Positions 47,996 through 56,951 of a stretch of 64,000 nt of DNA are shown here, in pieces. Position 1 is the stretch's first letter. Each line of letters begins with the position of its first letter. The DNA comes from Bacillus pseudomycoides. GTDB lineage: Bacteria > Bacillota > Bacilli > Bacillales > Bacillaceae_G. The translations under genes and the position numbers were made by a program. The notes under the pieces are model-generated. The model saw only the letters and a program-made list of their open reading frames with translations, searched no databases and was not told where the DNA came from. The DNA lies in contig NZ_CP064266.1 in NCBI RefSeq assembly GCF_022811845.1, forward strand, positions 682,001 through 746,000. The letters are read 5' to 3'.

Positions 47996-49213
47996 TCATC
48001 CTATTTTTGATTTTGGCCGTTCTTTAGAACTCCATTTAAATATCTTATCTAATACAGCATATATCCTATTGGATTCCTTCGCTAGTAAAGGTCCTACAGA
48101 TGCTAATATCAAAACATATAAAGCTGAAAATGGTTTAATTGTAGCCATTAAGCCACCTGCCATCCCAATGTTTGCTAAAATGATAGAAAATTCTCCTCTT
48201 GATACAATTGTTAATCCAATATTCACAGAAGCCTTATGGGATAACCCTGCTTTACGTCCAGCAATCATTCCAGCTACAAAGTTTCCGCAGATTGTTAATA
48301 GAACCGCTCCTAGTGTTAACCATATAGCCCCACCAAGTGAAAAAGGGTCAATACTTAAACCGAAACTGAAAAAGAAGATGGCTCCAAAGAAATCCCGGAA
48401 AGGAACAACAAGATGTTCAATTCGATCACTATGTTCTGTCTCAGAAAAAACTAATCCTAAAAGAAGAGCTCCAATCGCTTCCGCAACATGAATCGTTTCT
48501 GAAATACCAGCTATAAAGAATAAAGCTGCAAACACTACTATAATAAAAATTTCATTTGAACTAATATCTAATAACTTATTTAAAATAGGGGTAGCTTTTC
48601 TGGCCACTATAAAGAATAGGAGCATATATCCTAAGGCGATACCTATAGAAGTAATTGCACCTAAAAATGATGCATGGTCTCCAAGAACCAATCCAGAAAC
48701 TACTGATAGATATACAGCAAGAAAAATATCTTCAAACATAATAATCCCTAATATTAGTTCTGTTTCATTATTACCAGTTCTTCTTAAATCTACTATTACT
48801 TTTGCTACAATGGCACTAGAAGAAATTGTAATAATTCCCGCTATAATTAATATTTCTAATAAAGGAAAACCAGCAAGATACCCATATAATAACCCTAATG
48901 TAAAATTAATGAGGATATATATTGTTCCACCAGTAACAATAGAGCGACCGGATTTAATTAGTTTTTTCATAGAAAACTCTAAACCCAGGTAAAAAAGAAG
49001 GAAGAGGACACCGATTCTCCCAAGAAAAGAAATAACTTCTGCACTTTCTATAAATCTGAAATCGATAACACCAATTACAGGAGCGTGAGGCCCCACTAGC
49101 ATTCCGAGGATAATAAGGAAGGGTATAATGGAAAATTTAAATCTCCCAGCAAGTATTGCACCAATTGCAACTAAAACTAAGGCTGTTCCAACTTCTAAAA
49201 TCAAAGTATTCAT
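47996..49213 (-). CDS. khtU: Potassium/proton antiporter KhtU (CPA2 family)
   Basis: A 405-residue transporter with about 12 TM segments of the KefB/CPA2 type. It has LVGPHAPVIGVIDFRFIESA (in part), GVLFLLFYLGLEFSMKKL (TM3), the unwound-helix region TISSSAIVAKVIVDL and the ion-binding GIIMFEDIFLAVYLSV. It lacks the KTN domain of Kef proteins, as in B. subtilis KhtU (YhaU), which exports K+ and works with KhtT. It starts 6 bp after the khtT stop. Confidence 0.88.
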   Translation of the reverse strand: MNTLILEVGTALVLVAIGAILAGRFKFSIIPFLIILGMLVGPHAPVIGVIDFRFIESAEVISFLGRIGVLFLLFYLGLEFSMKKLIKSGRSIVTGGTIYILINFTLGLLYGYLAGFPLLEILIIAGIITISSSAIVAKVIVDLRRTGNNETELILGIIMFEDIFLAVYLSVVSGLVLGDHASFLGAITSIGIALGYMLLFFIVARKATPILNKLLDISSNEIFIIVVFAALFFIAGISETIHVAEAIGALLLGLVFSETEHSDRIEHLVVPFRDFFGAIFFFSFGLSIDPFSLGGAIWLTLGAVLLTICGNFVAGMIAGRKAGLSHKASVNIGLTIVSRGEFSIILANIGMAGGLMATIKPFSALYVLILASVGPLLAKESNRIYAVLDKIFKWSSKERPKSKIG

Positions 49214-49219
49214 CGGCTA

Positions 49220-49714
49220 TCAATCCCCCCCATTTGAAAGTAATTCCTTAATAAATTTTTTAATCTCTAGTCTTTCTCCAGATAGAACTAGCATATCCCC
49301 TGCATCAATTACAGAATCTGGTCCTGGATTAAACAACTTCTTCATATTCTTTTTCATTATTGCAATCACAGTTACATTGTATTTTTTCCTTATTCCTAGA
49401 TCACCAATTGTTTGACCGATTGCTGAAGCACCATTTTCAACTTTAAACCACTCAATTGCTAATCCTTCAAACACCATTTCAATCGTTTCTAAGGCTTGTG
49501 GTTTATATACCATCCCTCCTAATATGGCAGCGATTTGTCTTGCTTCTGAGTCACGAAGAGAGATACTTGAAACACTCTCATCATGATCGGAATCAAAATG
49601 ATACATTTCTCTACGCCCGTCATCATGAATAACAATCACCATTTTTTCGTTATTTTTAGTAATTACTTCAAATTTATAACCGATACCCGGAAGCTCACTT
49701 TCTCTAATATTCAT
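49220..49714 (-). CDS. khtT: KhtT, regulatory subunit of the K+/H+ antiporter (TrkA-C domain)
   Basis: A 164-residue soluble protein. The N-terminal part (MNIRESELPGIGYKFEVITK) is typical of KhtT/YhaT, and the C-terminal TrkA-C domain (about 80-164) has SAIGQTIGDLGIRKKYNVTV and DMLVLSGERLEIKKFI. In B. subtilis KhtT binds c-di-AMP and gates KhtU. The third gene, khtS, is not seen here: only about 40 bp separate khtT from the upstream recombinase remnant. The ATG follows AGGAGGAAATATA. Confidence 0.88.
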   Translation of the reverse strand: MNIRESELPGIGYKFEVITKNNEKMVIVIHDDGRREMYHFDSDHDESVSSISLRDSEARQIAAILGGMVYKPQALETIEMVFEGLAIEWFKVENGASAIGQTIGDLGIRKKYNVTVIAIMKKNMKKLFNPGPDSVIDAGDMLVLSGERLEIKKFIKELLSNGGD

Positions 49715-49757
49715 TATATTTCCTCCTTGGTATGTTTAATTTGTAATGCTTTTTGTT

Positions 49758-50386
49758 TTATAAATCTACATCAATTTTTGTTTTGAACTTTTCTTCTTTA
49801 GAAATACCAAGATATTTTAACGTTTCAGATGGAGTAGCATGATGAAAATGCTTTTGAAGAAGTGCAATTGCTACCCCTCGTTTATATGCATGATAACCAA
49901 ATGTTTTTCGCATAGAGTTTGTTCCAATCTTTCCAGGAATACCGATTTCTTCAGCTGCCCGATGAATAATACGATACGCTTGTTGACGCGTAATCGGATT
50001 TTTCGTTTTATTGGATTGAAATATATATTGCTCCTTCTTCACTTGAGAGGATTGAAAATACTCTAAAAGAGCATCTTTTACTTTTGAATTCAAATAAATA
50101 TCTTGATTATATTTTTCATCTTTTGCAGGAAGCAAATAAAAATCTTTAATCGTTCCATCTTCATCTAAAACATCTTCAACTTTTATAATTAATAATTCAG
50201 TAATTTTAAGGCCTGTATTAATCCTAAAACAAATAATAAATAATCACGTTTTGAATGTTCCTTCAAATATTTCTTCATCGCTTGAATTTGCTTAATATCC
50301 TTTAATGCTTCTACACATTCCATACATGTATTCTCCTCATCATATGATACATACTCACTGTTTTTATTTCCCTTATTCTGTATCAT
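49758..50386 (-). pseudogene. Tyrosine recombinase/integrase broken by a frameshift
   Basis: The N-terminal part (MIQNKGNKNSEYVSYDEENT to YLLFVLG) runs from 50386 and stops at 50189. The next frame takes over as NTGLKITELLIIKVEDVLDE at about 50217 and continues to 49758 (TNSMRKTFGYHAYKRGVAIA, ETLKYLGIS). Reading GGATTAAT where family members have GGAATTAAT, one base is missing. Catalytic changes are also seen: Lys for the usual first Arg (TGLK) and Asn for His before SMRK; the C-terminal Tyr is present. Full length would be about 209 residues. Confidence 0.8.
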
Positions 50387-50450
50387 TTTATCTTATCATA
50401 TCTGAAGATTTCCATGTATGTTGCCTATTTTCACTAAAGTTATTTATGCA

Positions 50451-50639
50451 CTACACAACTGGGGCAATAGATTTTAATATCCCTAAAAACTCAGGGTATT
50501 TATGATTGGGGAATTTAACATTATAAAGATAGGTTGAAATAACAAAAATCACAAGAGATAAAAATGAAAACACTATAACATCTTTTGATTTCAGCATGGT
50601 ACCAACTAGACGAAATAACGATTCATTTTGTGTATTCAA
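50451..50639 (-). CDS. Small single-TM membrane protein
   Basis: 62 residues from TTG 50639, 8 bp after AGGAGG. A polar start (NTQNESLFRLVGTMLKSKD) is followed by one strong TM segment (VIVFSFLSLVIFVISTYLY, about 21-39) and a short tail ending KSIAPVV. No family is recognised. It ends 65 bp before the broken recombinase, and a large palindrome lies 118 bp upstream of its start. Confidence 0.65.
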   Translation of the reverse strand: MNTQNESLFRLVGTMLKSKDVIVFSFLSLVIFVISTYLYNVKFPNHKYPEFLGILKSIAPVV

Positions 50640-50756
50640 AATTGTTTCCTCCTATCTTCTAAAAATGGGTTTCGTAATACGTTGTTTCATAATTCTTATC
50701 CCTTATTTATGTTTTACTAAACGATACTTGTTCATCTCTCCTTTCTTCACCTTTAT

Positions 50757-50792
50757 GTTACTTAATAATAGTTTAAACTATCATTAAGTAAC
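50757..50792. other. 36 bp near-perfect palindrome
   Basis: Left arm GTTACTTAATAATAGTTT and right arm AAACTATCATTAAGTAAC match at 17 of 18 positions with no spacer. No T run follows on either strand. It is the most striking element in the 353 bp gap between the small membrane gene and the BceB-like gene, and could be an operator, a cruciform site or an insertion relic. Confidence 0.7.
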
Positions 50793-50855
50793 ATTTCAAG
50801 TGTTTTCTGTTTTTTCTTATTAATAGATTTTTTGAAATTAGGTCCTTATACTTAT

Positions 50856-50893
50856 AAAAAAATTCGCCTGAAACGTTCAAGGCGACTTTTTTA
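50856..50893. terminator. Bidirectional terminator-like hairpin
   Basis: TCGCCTTGAA and its partner TTCAGGCGA pair around CG-rich 3-4 nt, with A and T runs on the two sides. It has no obvious gene of its own. Confidence 0.65.
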
Positions 50894-50952
50894 TAAGGTA
50901 ACTTTACATATTTACTTTGATAGGTTATGAGATTTATGAAACGTTTTAATCA

Positions 50953-50986
50953 AAAAAATACCGAGCACCCTCTGCTCGGTATTTTC
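50953..50986 (-). terminator. Terminator of the BceAB-like operon
   Basis: On the minus strand AATACCGAGCA-GAGGG-TGCTCGGTATT is followed by TTTTTG. Confidence 0.9.
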
Positions 50987-50992
50987 TAAATT

Positions 50993-52846
50993 TTAGTCTT
51001 CTTTTGGAAGAACTATTCCTTTATACAATTGAACTGTAATGAAGTAATAAATTGCGTAAATGACTACGAAAATAACAATTGGAAGCCAAATACGGAAGTA
51101 CGGATCAATTAAGATAAATCCGAAGATGTTCATACCAACTAATACGTGGACAATCCCGACAATCGCTGGGAATAAGAATACTAAGAATAATTCTTTATAG
51201 ATTGATTTTGTTAATAATTCACGGCGCACACCGATTTTACGAAGCATTTGATAGCGCGTAATATCACTAGATGCACCAGATAGAATTTTAAACATTAAAC
51301 AACTTGCCATCATTGCTAAGAAAGCAATTCCTAGGAAGAACCCCATAAATACTGTTCCACTAGCAATGCCGTAAAACCCAGTATAAAATTGGTTCTTACT
51401 TTGCAAGGAATTTTCTTTTACATTTTCATATTTAACTAGCTGCAACTCGTCAATTTTTTTCCATTCTTTTTTATATGTTAAGAAATTATCTACTTTTCCA
51501 AGTAATGCAACGTCCTCTTTACCTTGCAAACCATCATACATTTTTTGGTCTACAATTTTGATTGTTTGATTAGAGGACACATAAATTGGATGAATCGTGC
51601 TTAATGCCTGATCCCACTCTTTTGGAATCACATTATCAGATTTTTCTTGACTGGAACTCGAAATCGCACCTACTGGCAATTCTTCAGAAACTCGTTTCAC
51701 TTTACCAATATCTTTCATTCCTTTAAAATCTTTTAAATCTTGTACGAAAGGACGATTTTTCTCTAAATCTTCTTTTAAATAATACGCATATTTATCGTCT
51801 GTTTTGTAACGATATTCACTTTTCTCTTTAAATGTAATACCATCTAAAATTTTCTTCTCTTCGGCTGTTGGATTATGAATCGCAATATCATAAATTGCTA
51901 AACCATCGACAGTAAGCATAACGTTATTTTTGAAAGCCATACCGCCTGAAATCGCACCTGCTCCAAGCGCAACTAACATCGCTACTGTCGCTAGTACCTT
52001 TGTTAAGCTATTGATGCGGAAATTTAACTGTGCAAATGTAAAAGCATTAAGTCCTTTTTCAGTACGTTTTTTATTACTTTTCAACTTTTTAATAATAAGC
52101 GGCAAGAATGTTCCAAATAACATGTAAGTTCCGGACGTTACAGTAATTAACGCAATAATAATCCCCATTTGCTGTAGCTTATCCATATAAACCATAGAAG
52201 CATAACCGATTGCTAATAGGATAATTCCAATGAACGCCAATACAACAGTCTTCGCTCCTGTTATAGAAACACGATCCGTTTTGGAATCTGCATGAACCAG
52301 CTGTAAAACCGTAATACGTGACAATTTGATACTATTCATAATTGCTGATAAAACAAATAGTACTGAGAAGAAAATACATGTAACAAGCATAGATGGAATA
52401 TAAAATGCATGATAGCCACCTGCAGTAAATTCAAGCTGCTGCATAAGTAGTTTACCAATTCCTTGTGCGAGCCCTACACCCACTGCAATACCAACTACAA
52501 GAGATGTTGCTCCTAATACAATTGTTTCAATAAACATAAGCATTGTAACCTTATGCTTTTTGGCTCCTAACATCATATACATACCAAATTCTTTTTGACG
52601 AAGTGATAGCAAGAAAGAATTAGCATATAAAATATAGAAGAATGTAATGATAGCTAATAGTACCGCACCAGCATGAAAGACGAATTGAATACTGCTGATT
52701 ACAGAATTCGCTTCAATAAACGCTTTATTCAATGCTAACGTTTGGAACATGTAAAAAATTGAAATGGACATGACAAGACCAACAAGTAAGACAATGTAAT
52801 CTTTCAGCTTACTTTTTAGTCCTGACATAGAAAGCTTAAATAACAT
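50993..52846 (-). CDS. BceB-like ABC transporter permease (FtsX domains)
   Basis: A 617-residue membrane protein with ten hydrophobic segments. Four are at the N-terminal side, followed by two FtsX-type units with a large extracellular domain (about 310-490) between TM7 and TM8. It contains FLLSLRQKEFGMYMMLGAKK, the usual FtsX loop, and its second counterpart ITRYQMLRKIGVRRELL. Such BceAB-type transporters sense or remove antimicrobial peptides. It starts 16 bp after the ATPase gene. No BceRS-like two-component system is adjacent. Confidence 0.87.
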   Translation of the reverse strand: MLFKLSMSGLKSKLKDYIVLLVGLVMSISIFYMFQTLALNKAFIEANSVISSIQFVFHAGAVLLAIITFFYILYANSFLLSLRQKEFGMYMMLGAKKHKVTMLMFIETIVLGATSLVVGIAVGVGLAQGIGKLLMQQLEFTAGGYHAFYIPSMLVTCIFFSVLFVLSAIMNSIKLSRITVLQLVHADSKTDRVSITGAKTVVLAFIGIILLAIGYASMVYMDKLQQMGIIIALITVTSGTYMLFGTFLPLIIKKLKSNKKRTEKGLNAFTFAQLNFRINSLTKVLATVAMLVALGAGAISGGMAFKNNVMLTVDGLAIYDIAIHNPTAEEKKILDGITFKEKSEYRYKTDDKYAYYLKEDLEKNRPFVQDLKDFKGMKDIGKVKRVSEELPVGAISSSSQEKSDNVIPKEWDQALSTIHPIYVSSNQTIKIVDQKMYDGLQGKEDVALLGKVDNFLTYKKEWKKIDELQLVKYENVKENSLQSKNQFYTGFYGIASGTVFMGFFLGIAFLAMMASCLMFKILSGASSDITRYQMLRKIGVRRELLTKSIYKELFLVFLFPAIVGIVHVLVGMNIFGFILIDPYFRIWLPIVIFVVIYAIYYFITVQLYKGIVLPKED

Positions 52847-52862
52847 GCTTGAACCTCCTTTC

Positions 52863-53624
52863 TTATGCTTTTTGTGTACCTAAGTCTGCAAGCACATCTA
52901 AAATCTCTTTATAGAACACTTCACGCGTACCACCGCGGTGAATTTCTTTATATAACTCTCCGTCTTGAATGAATAAAATACGCTGACAGTAACTTGCACT
53001 ATATGGATCATGTGTAACCATCATGATTGATACACCTTGTTCTTCGTTTAAGTTTGTCATCGCATCTAAAAGACTTGTTGCATTTTTAGAATCAAGCGCT
53101 CCTGTTGGCTCGTCTCCTAAAATAATTGCTGGCTCATGCACAAGAGCACGAGCTGCTGCTGAACGTTGTTTTTGGCCACCAGATACTTCAGATGGATACT
53201 TTTGAAGTATTGCTGAAATTCCTAACATTTCTGCTACTTTTTCTACTTTCGGTCCAATCTTACGAGATGGCACACCTTGAAGTGAAAGTGGCAGGGCAAT
53301 ATTTTCATAAATTGATAGATTTTCTAGTAAGTTAAAGTCTTGGAAGATGAATCCTAATTTTTGAGAGCGGAAATCTGAAAGCTCACCTTGCTTCATCTTT
53401 GTAATATCCGTACCTGCAATTTCAACAACACCGCCCGTTGCTTTATCTAATGTTGAAATTACATTTAGTAACGTTGTTTTCCCAGAACCAGATGGCCCCA
53501 TGATTCCAACGAATTCCCCCTCTTGAATTGAGAATGATACACCTTTTAATGCATGTGATTGGCTCTCGCCTTTTTTACCGTATACTTTTTGGACGTTTTT
53601 TACGTCTACAACTGGCTTGTTCAT
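52863..53624 (-). CDS. BceA-like ABC transporter ATPase
   Basis: 253 residues from ATG 53624 (MNKPVVDVKNVQKVYGKKGE), preceded by AGGAGGATAACG; the frame to 53687 adds a Lys/Arg-rich stretch without ribosome site. Walker A GPSGSGKTT, Q-loop FIFQDFNLL, signature VSGGQKQRSAAA, Walker B AIILGDEPTGALD, switch His VTHDPYSA. LolD/MacB type. It pairs with the BceB-like permease downstream. No sensor kinase is nearby, so regulation is open. Confidence 0.9.
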   Translation of the reverse strand: MNKPVVDVKNVQKVYGKKGESQSHALKGVSFSIQEGEFVGIMGPSGSGKTTLLNVISTLDKATGGVVEIAGTDITKMKQGELSDFRSQKLGFIFQDFNLLENLSIYENIALPLSLQGVPSRKIGPKVEKVAEMLGISAILQKYPSEVSGGQKQRSAAARALVHEPAIILGDEPTGALDSKNATSLLDAMTNLNEEQGVSIMMVTHDPYSASYCQRILFIQDGELYKEIHRGGTREVFYKEILDVLADLGTQKA

Positions 53625-53827
53625 CGTTATCCTCCTACGCTTGTTTTTCCTCTTCCTATTTTCTTCCTTTCCAGAGATATCTGCCATTGTTTTACATTAC
53701 ATTTACCTTACATTTTTGTAATCTAAACGAAACGGCTCATTTCTGAAGCTGTTTTTCTATTTCTTTAAAGGCGTAACCGTCCAATACGTAATAACGCGCC
53801 AAATCCATTCAAATGGACCTATGATGA

Positions 53828-53861
53828 CAAAATAAAACCAGGTCATACTGCGACCTGGTTT
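53828..53861 (-). terminator. Terminator of the 49-residue gene
   Basis: On the minus strand AAACCAGGTC-GCAGTAT-GACCTGGTTT is followed by TATTTTG. It begins at the stop codon. Confidence 0.8.
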
Positions 53862-54009
53862 ACTCTGATTGCTTTGATTTTTGTGGTTGTCCTTTTTTAC
53901 GATTACGCTGCTTTGCTTGTACTACTGGATCGAGTTCATTTGAAAACTCTGCGTTATGCCCATTTTGTGTTTTTTGCTCTGGATTGTTTTGATCTGAACG
54001 CTTTGCCAT
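53860..54009 (-). CDS. 49-residue polar protein, spore-protein-like
   Basis: ATG 54007-54009 opens a 49-codon frame, 9 bp after AAGGAG. The protein begins MAKRSDQNNPEQKTQNGHNA, contains EFSNELDPVVQAKQRNRKKG and ends SKQSE. High Gln/Asn/Lys, no hydrophobic segment and the NEL...QRNRKK pattern recall small acid-soluble spore proteins such as SspO, but it is not SspO. It follows ytzC by 16 bp and is probably in the same transcript. The name is left open. Confidence 0.7.
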   Translation of the reverse strand: MAKRSDQNNPEQKTQNGHNAEFSNELDPVVQAKQRNRKKGQPQKSKQSE

Positions 54010-54025
54010 TTTCATTCACTCCTTA

Positions 54026-54289
54026 TTAGTGCGGTGTAATAATCATTTGATGCTGCAATTGACGAACCGCCATACGTGCACGGTTTAACTGTTCACGCTG
54101 TTCATCATTTGCGTGTTGCTGCATTACTTGTAAATCGTTATAAGCCTGTTCCAATTTTAACTGAGCATCAGAATACTCCATGGTATTGTAATGCTCTTGT
54201 CTACTTCCAATATCTAATTGTTCTTTTGCATATTCGATCGCTTGCTCTGCTTGCGTAATATATTCTTCAAGTGATTGACGCTCTGCCAT
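54026..54289 (-). CDS. ytzC: YtzC-like protein (DUF2524)
   Basis: 87 residues from ATG 54289 (MAERQSLEEYITQAEQAIEY), 9 bp after AAGGAGG; the frame to 54343 has no ribosome site. The whole protein is helical and coiled-coil-like (YSDAQLKLEQAYNDLQVMQQ). It resembles B. subtilis YtzC of unknown function, which also lies next to ytqA. It is divergent from ytqA. Confidence 0.8.
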   Translation of the reverse strand: MAERQSLEEYITQAEQAIEYAKEQLDIGSRQEHYNTMEYSDAQLKLEQAYNDLQVMQQHANDEQREQLNRARMAVRQLQHQMIITPH

Positions 54290-54401
54290 TACATTTTTCC
54301 TCCTTGCCTTTAATTCCCCTTTAGTGTGTCCTTTCCATATCAACCTTATGAGTATGTTATAATGGATTTTGTTTCATTTTAGGCTTTAGGAGGGATATGT
54401 A

Positions 54402-55361
54402 ATGAAGGTTCAAAACCCTTTTCCATATACAAATGACAATAAACGTTACCATACGTGGAATTATCACTTACGAAAAGAGTTCGGCGAAAAAATCTTTAAA
54501 GTTTCATTAGACGCTGGATTTGATTGCCCAAATCGTGATGGCACAGTCGCATACGGTGGATGTACATTTTGCAGCGCTGCTGGCTCTGGCGACTTTGCTG
54601 GTGATCGCCGCGATGACGTTATAACACAGTATCATGAAATGAAAGAAAAAATGCATTCAAAATGGAAGGATGGAAAGTGTATCGCTTATTTCCAAGCATA
54701 CACAAATACACACGCTCCATTAGAAGTGTTAAAAGAAAAATTCGAACCCCTTTTAGCAGAAAACGACGTTGTTGGTCTTTCCATCGCAACTCGTCCAGAT
54801 TGCTTACCTGATGATGTTGTTGCGTACTTAGCTGATTTAAATAAACGCACGTATCTTTGGATAGAACTTGGACTACAAACGGTTCATGAACGTACAGCGA
54901 ACCTTATTAACCGTGCTCATGATTATCCGTCATATGTAGAAGGTGTAAACAAACTCCGTAAACATGGCATTAGAGTATGCTCTCATATTATTAACGGTCT
55001 TCCGCTCGAAGACTACGACATGATGATGGAAACAGCACGCGAAGTAGCTAAACTTGATGTACAAGGGATTAAAATTCATTTGCTTCATCTATTAAAAGGA
55101 ACGCCAATGGTGAAGCAATATGAAAAAGGTCAGTTAGAATTCCTTTCTCGTAAGGATTATGTAAGTCTCGTTGTCGACCAACTTGAAATCATTCCAGCAA
55201 ATATGATTGTGCATCGCATCACAGGTGACGGTCCGCCTGACTTAATGATTGGTCCAATGTGGAGCTTAAACAAATGGGAAGTATTAAATTCCATCGATGC
55301 GGAATTTGTACGTCGCGGAAGTTGGCAAGGAAAGTATGCAAACGAGGTGAAACCGGTATGA
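54402..55361 (+). CDS. ytqA: Radical SAM protein YtqA (MnmL-type, tRNA U34 modification)
   Basis: 319 residues. The radical SAM Cys motif is DCPNRDGTVAYGGCTFCSAA, i.e. Cys-x10-Cys-x2-Cys rather than Cys-x3, the hallmark of this YhcC/TIGR01212-like group. VVGLSIATRPDCLPDDVV and WIELGLQTVHERTANLINR follow. Recent work links YtqA to the last steps of mnm5s2U34 formation in tRNA of Gram-positives together with YtqB. The ATG follows AGGAGGGATATGTA, and its stop overlaps the ytqB start by 4 bp. Confidence 0.88.
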   Translation: MKVQNPFPYTNDNKRYHTWNYHLRKEFGEKIFKVSLDAGFDCPNRDGTVAYGGCTFCSAAGSGDFAGDRRDDVITQYHEMKEKMHSKWKDGKCIAYFQAYTNTHAPLEVLKEKFEPLLAENDVVGLSIATRPDCLPDDVVAYLADLNKRTYLWIELGLQTVHERTANLINRAHDYPSYVEGVNKLRKHGIRVCSHIINGLPLEDYDMMMETAREVAKLDVQGIKIHLLHLLKGTPMVKQYEKGQLEFLSRKDYVSLVVDQLEIIPANMIVHRITGDGPPDLMIGPMWSLNKWEVLNSIDAEFVRRGSWQGKYANEVKPV

Positions 55362-55930
55362 AATTAGAACGTGTATTGCGGTTTGCACGCACGCTTTTGC
55401 AAACAGCTGTTAAAGAAGGTGACTATGCCGTAGACGCAACGCTTGGCAACGGTCACGATACTTGCTTTTTAGCTGAAATTATTGGAGAAAGCGGGAAAGT
55501 ATTTGGATTTGATATTCAACAAGAAGCGATTGAAAATTCGACTACTCGCTTAAAAGAAAAAGGATTTGAAGAACGGACTGTTTTAATTCATGATAGCCAT
55601 GATACGTTATTAGATGTCTTGCCAGAAGAGGCAAAAGGAAAAGTAACGGGAGCCATTTTCAACTTAGGTTATCTTCCTGGTGGCGACAAACATATCGTTA
55701 CAAAACCAAACTCAACGATAGCTGCTATTGAACAGTTGTTAGAAGTCATGGCACCAGAAGGAATCATCGTTCTTGTCATTTATCATGGACATCCAGAAGG
55801 ACAAGTAGAACGCGATGCTGTTCTGAAATTCGCTGAAGAACTCGATCAAAAACAAGCTCATGTACTTCGTTACGGATTCATTAATCAGCAAAACAACCCG
55901 CCATTTATTGTGGCAATTGAAAAGCGCTAA
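55358..55930 (+). CDS. mnmM: tRNA mnm5s2U34 methyltransferase MnmM (YtqB)
   Basis: 190 residues from ATG 55358, which overlaps the ytqA TGA (ATGA), with AACGAGGTGAAACC before it. It has a class I SAM-methyltransferase fold: DATLGNGHDTCFLAEIIGES (motif I, about 26-45), VFGFDIQQEA (motif II) and IFNLGYLPGGDKHIVT (NLGYLP signature of this family). YtqB of B. subtilis methylates nm5(s2)U34 of tRNA. The open frame to 55259 lies in ytqA and has no role. Confidence 0.9.
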   Translation: MKLERVLRFARTLLQTAVKEGDYAVDATLGNGHDTCFLAEIIGESGKVFGFDIQQEAIENSTTRLKEKGFEERTVLIHDSHDTLLDVLPEEAKGKVTGAIFNLGYLPGGDKHIVTKPNSTIAAIEQLLEVMAPEGIIVLVIYHGHPEGQVERDAVLKFAEELDQKQAHVLRYGFINQQNNPPFIVAIEKR

Positions 55931-55956
55931 ATATATCGGTTATTCGATAAGAAGCA

Positions 55957-55991
55957 TAAAAAAAACGTACATGTGCTGTACGTTTTTTTTA
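55957..55991 (+). terminator. Terminator of ytqAB
   Basis: AAAAAACGTACA-TGTGC-TGTACGTTTTTT, a perfect stem with long T run. Confidence 0.9.
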
Positions 55992-56057
55992 TTGTTCCAA
56001 TAATAGGATATACCATATAATGGATATACAAAACCTTTAAAGAAGGAGACAGTCATT

Positions 56058-56951
56058 TTGTTATTAGAACTAAAAGAAATACAAAAGGCCTATGGCAAAC
56101 AACTGATACTAAAAGACATTCATTTATCTATTCCGAAAGGACAAGCGGTTGCCATTATTGGCGGCAATGGTACTGGAAAAAGTACTTTACTCAAAATGAT
56201 TGCTGGATTTATTGTACCAACGACAGGCATAATCCACAAAGCCTCAAATATGAAAATCGGATATGTACCCGAGCATTTTCCAGAAGACATTCGTTTTACA
56301 CTAGAAGATTATTTGTACCATCTCGGCCGTATTCATGGTTTATCGAAAGAGTATTTACAAAACAAAATTCCTTCGCTACTAGAAGCTTTTCATTTACAAC
56401 ACGCCAATCATTCCATTATAAGAAATTTTTCAAAAGGAATGAAACAAAAAGCAGGTATTATGCAGGCACTCCTTAATGATGTTGATGTATTAATTTTAGA
56501 TGAACCTCTTTCTGGCCTTGATCCACAGTCCCAAAAAGAACTTGAACATATACTACTTACATTAAAAGAACAGGGTCTTACCATTCTCTTCACGTGCCAT
56601 GAAAAGCAACTATTAGAAAACTTTACTGACCGAATCGTGACATTAGCTAACCATACCATTACAGCAGATAAACTTTTAACATCTGATACAATCCCGAAAG
56701 AACATATCTATATAGAAGCAACAGTACCGCACACTTTTTCTATCCCAGAATTACAGAAACAATCTGGCTACATACATGTTACATATGCCGAAAACAAAAA
56801 CCTTATTCGATTACAAATTGAAAGGACTTATACAAATGACATACTTCAATATTTATTACATAACAATGCGTTCATCACATTACTACAACCTACATTCCTA
56901 AACCGAGAGGAGGATTTCTATGATCACACTCATTCGCTACAATTTTCTTGA
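56058..56951 (+). CDS. ABC transporter ATP-binding protein
   Basis: 297 residues from TTG 56058, 9 bp after AAGGAG. Walker A GGNGTGKST (about 35-43), signature NFSKGMKQKAG, Walker B VLILDEPLSGLD, switch His TCHEKQL. A C-terminal region of about 75 residues follows the ATPase core. It overlaps the permease gene by 32 bp and forms a two-gene ABC-2 type transporter. The substrate is unknown. Confidence 0.9.
   Translation: MLLELKEIQKAYGKQLILKDIHLSIPKGQAVAIIGGNGTGKSTLLKMIAGFIVPTTGIIHKASNMKIGYVPEHFPEDIRFTLEDYLYHLGRIHGLSKEYLQNKIPSLLEAFHLQHANHSIIRNFSKGMKQKAGIMQALLNDVDVLILDEPLSGLDPQSQKELEHILLTLKEQGLTILFTCHEKQLLENFTDRIVTLANHTITADKLLTSDTIPKEHIYIEATVPHTFSIPELQKQSGYIHVTYAENKNLIRLQIERTYTNDILQYLLHNNAFITLLQPTFLNREEDFYDHTHSLQFS

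Noticed and set aside
50596..50787. 63-codon plus-strand frame near the palindrome
   Set aside because: It overlaps the better supported minus-strand gene and has no ribosome site.
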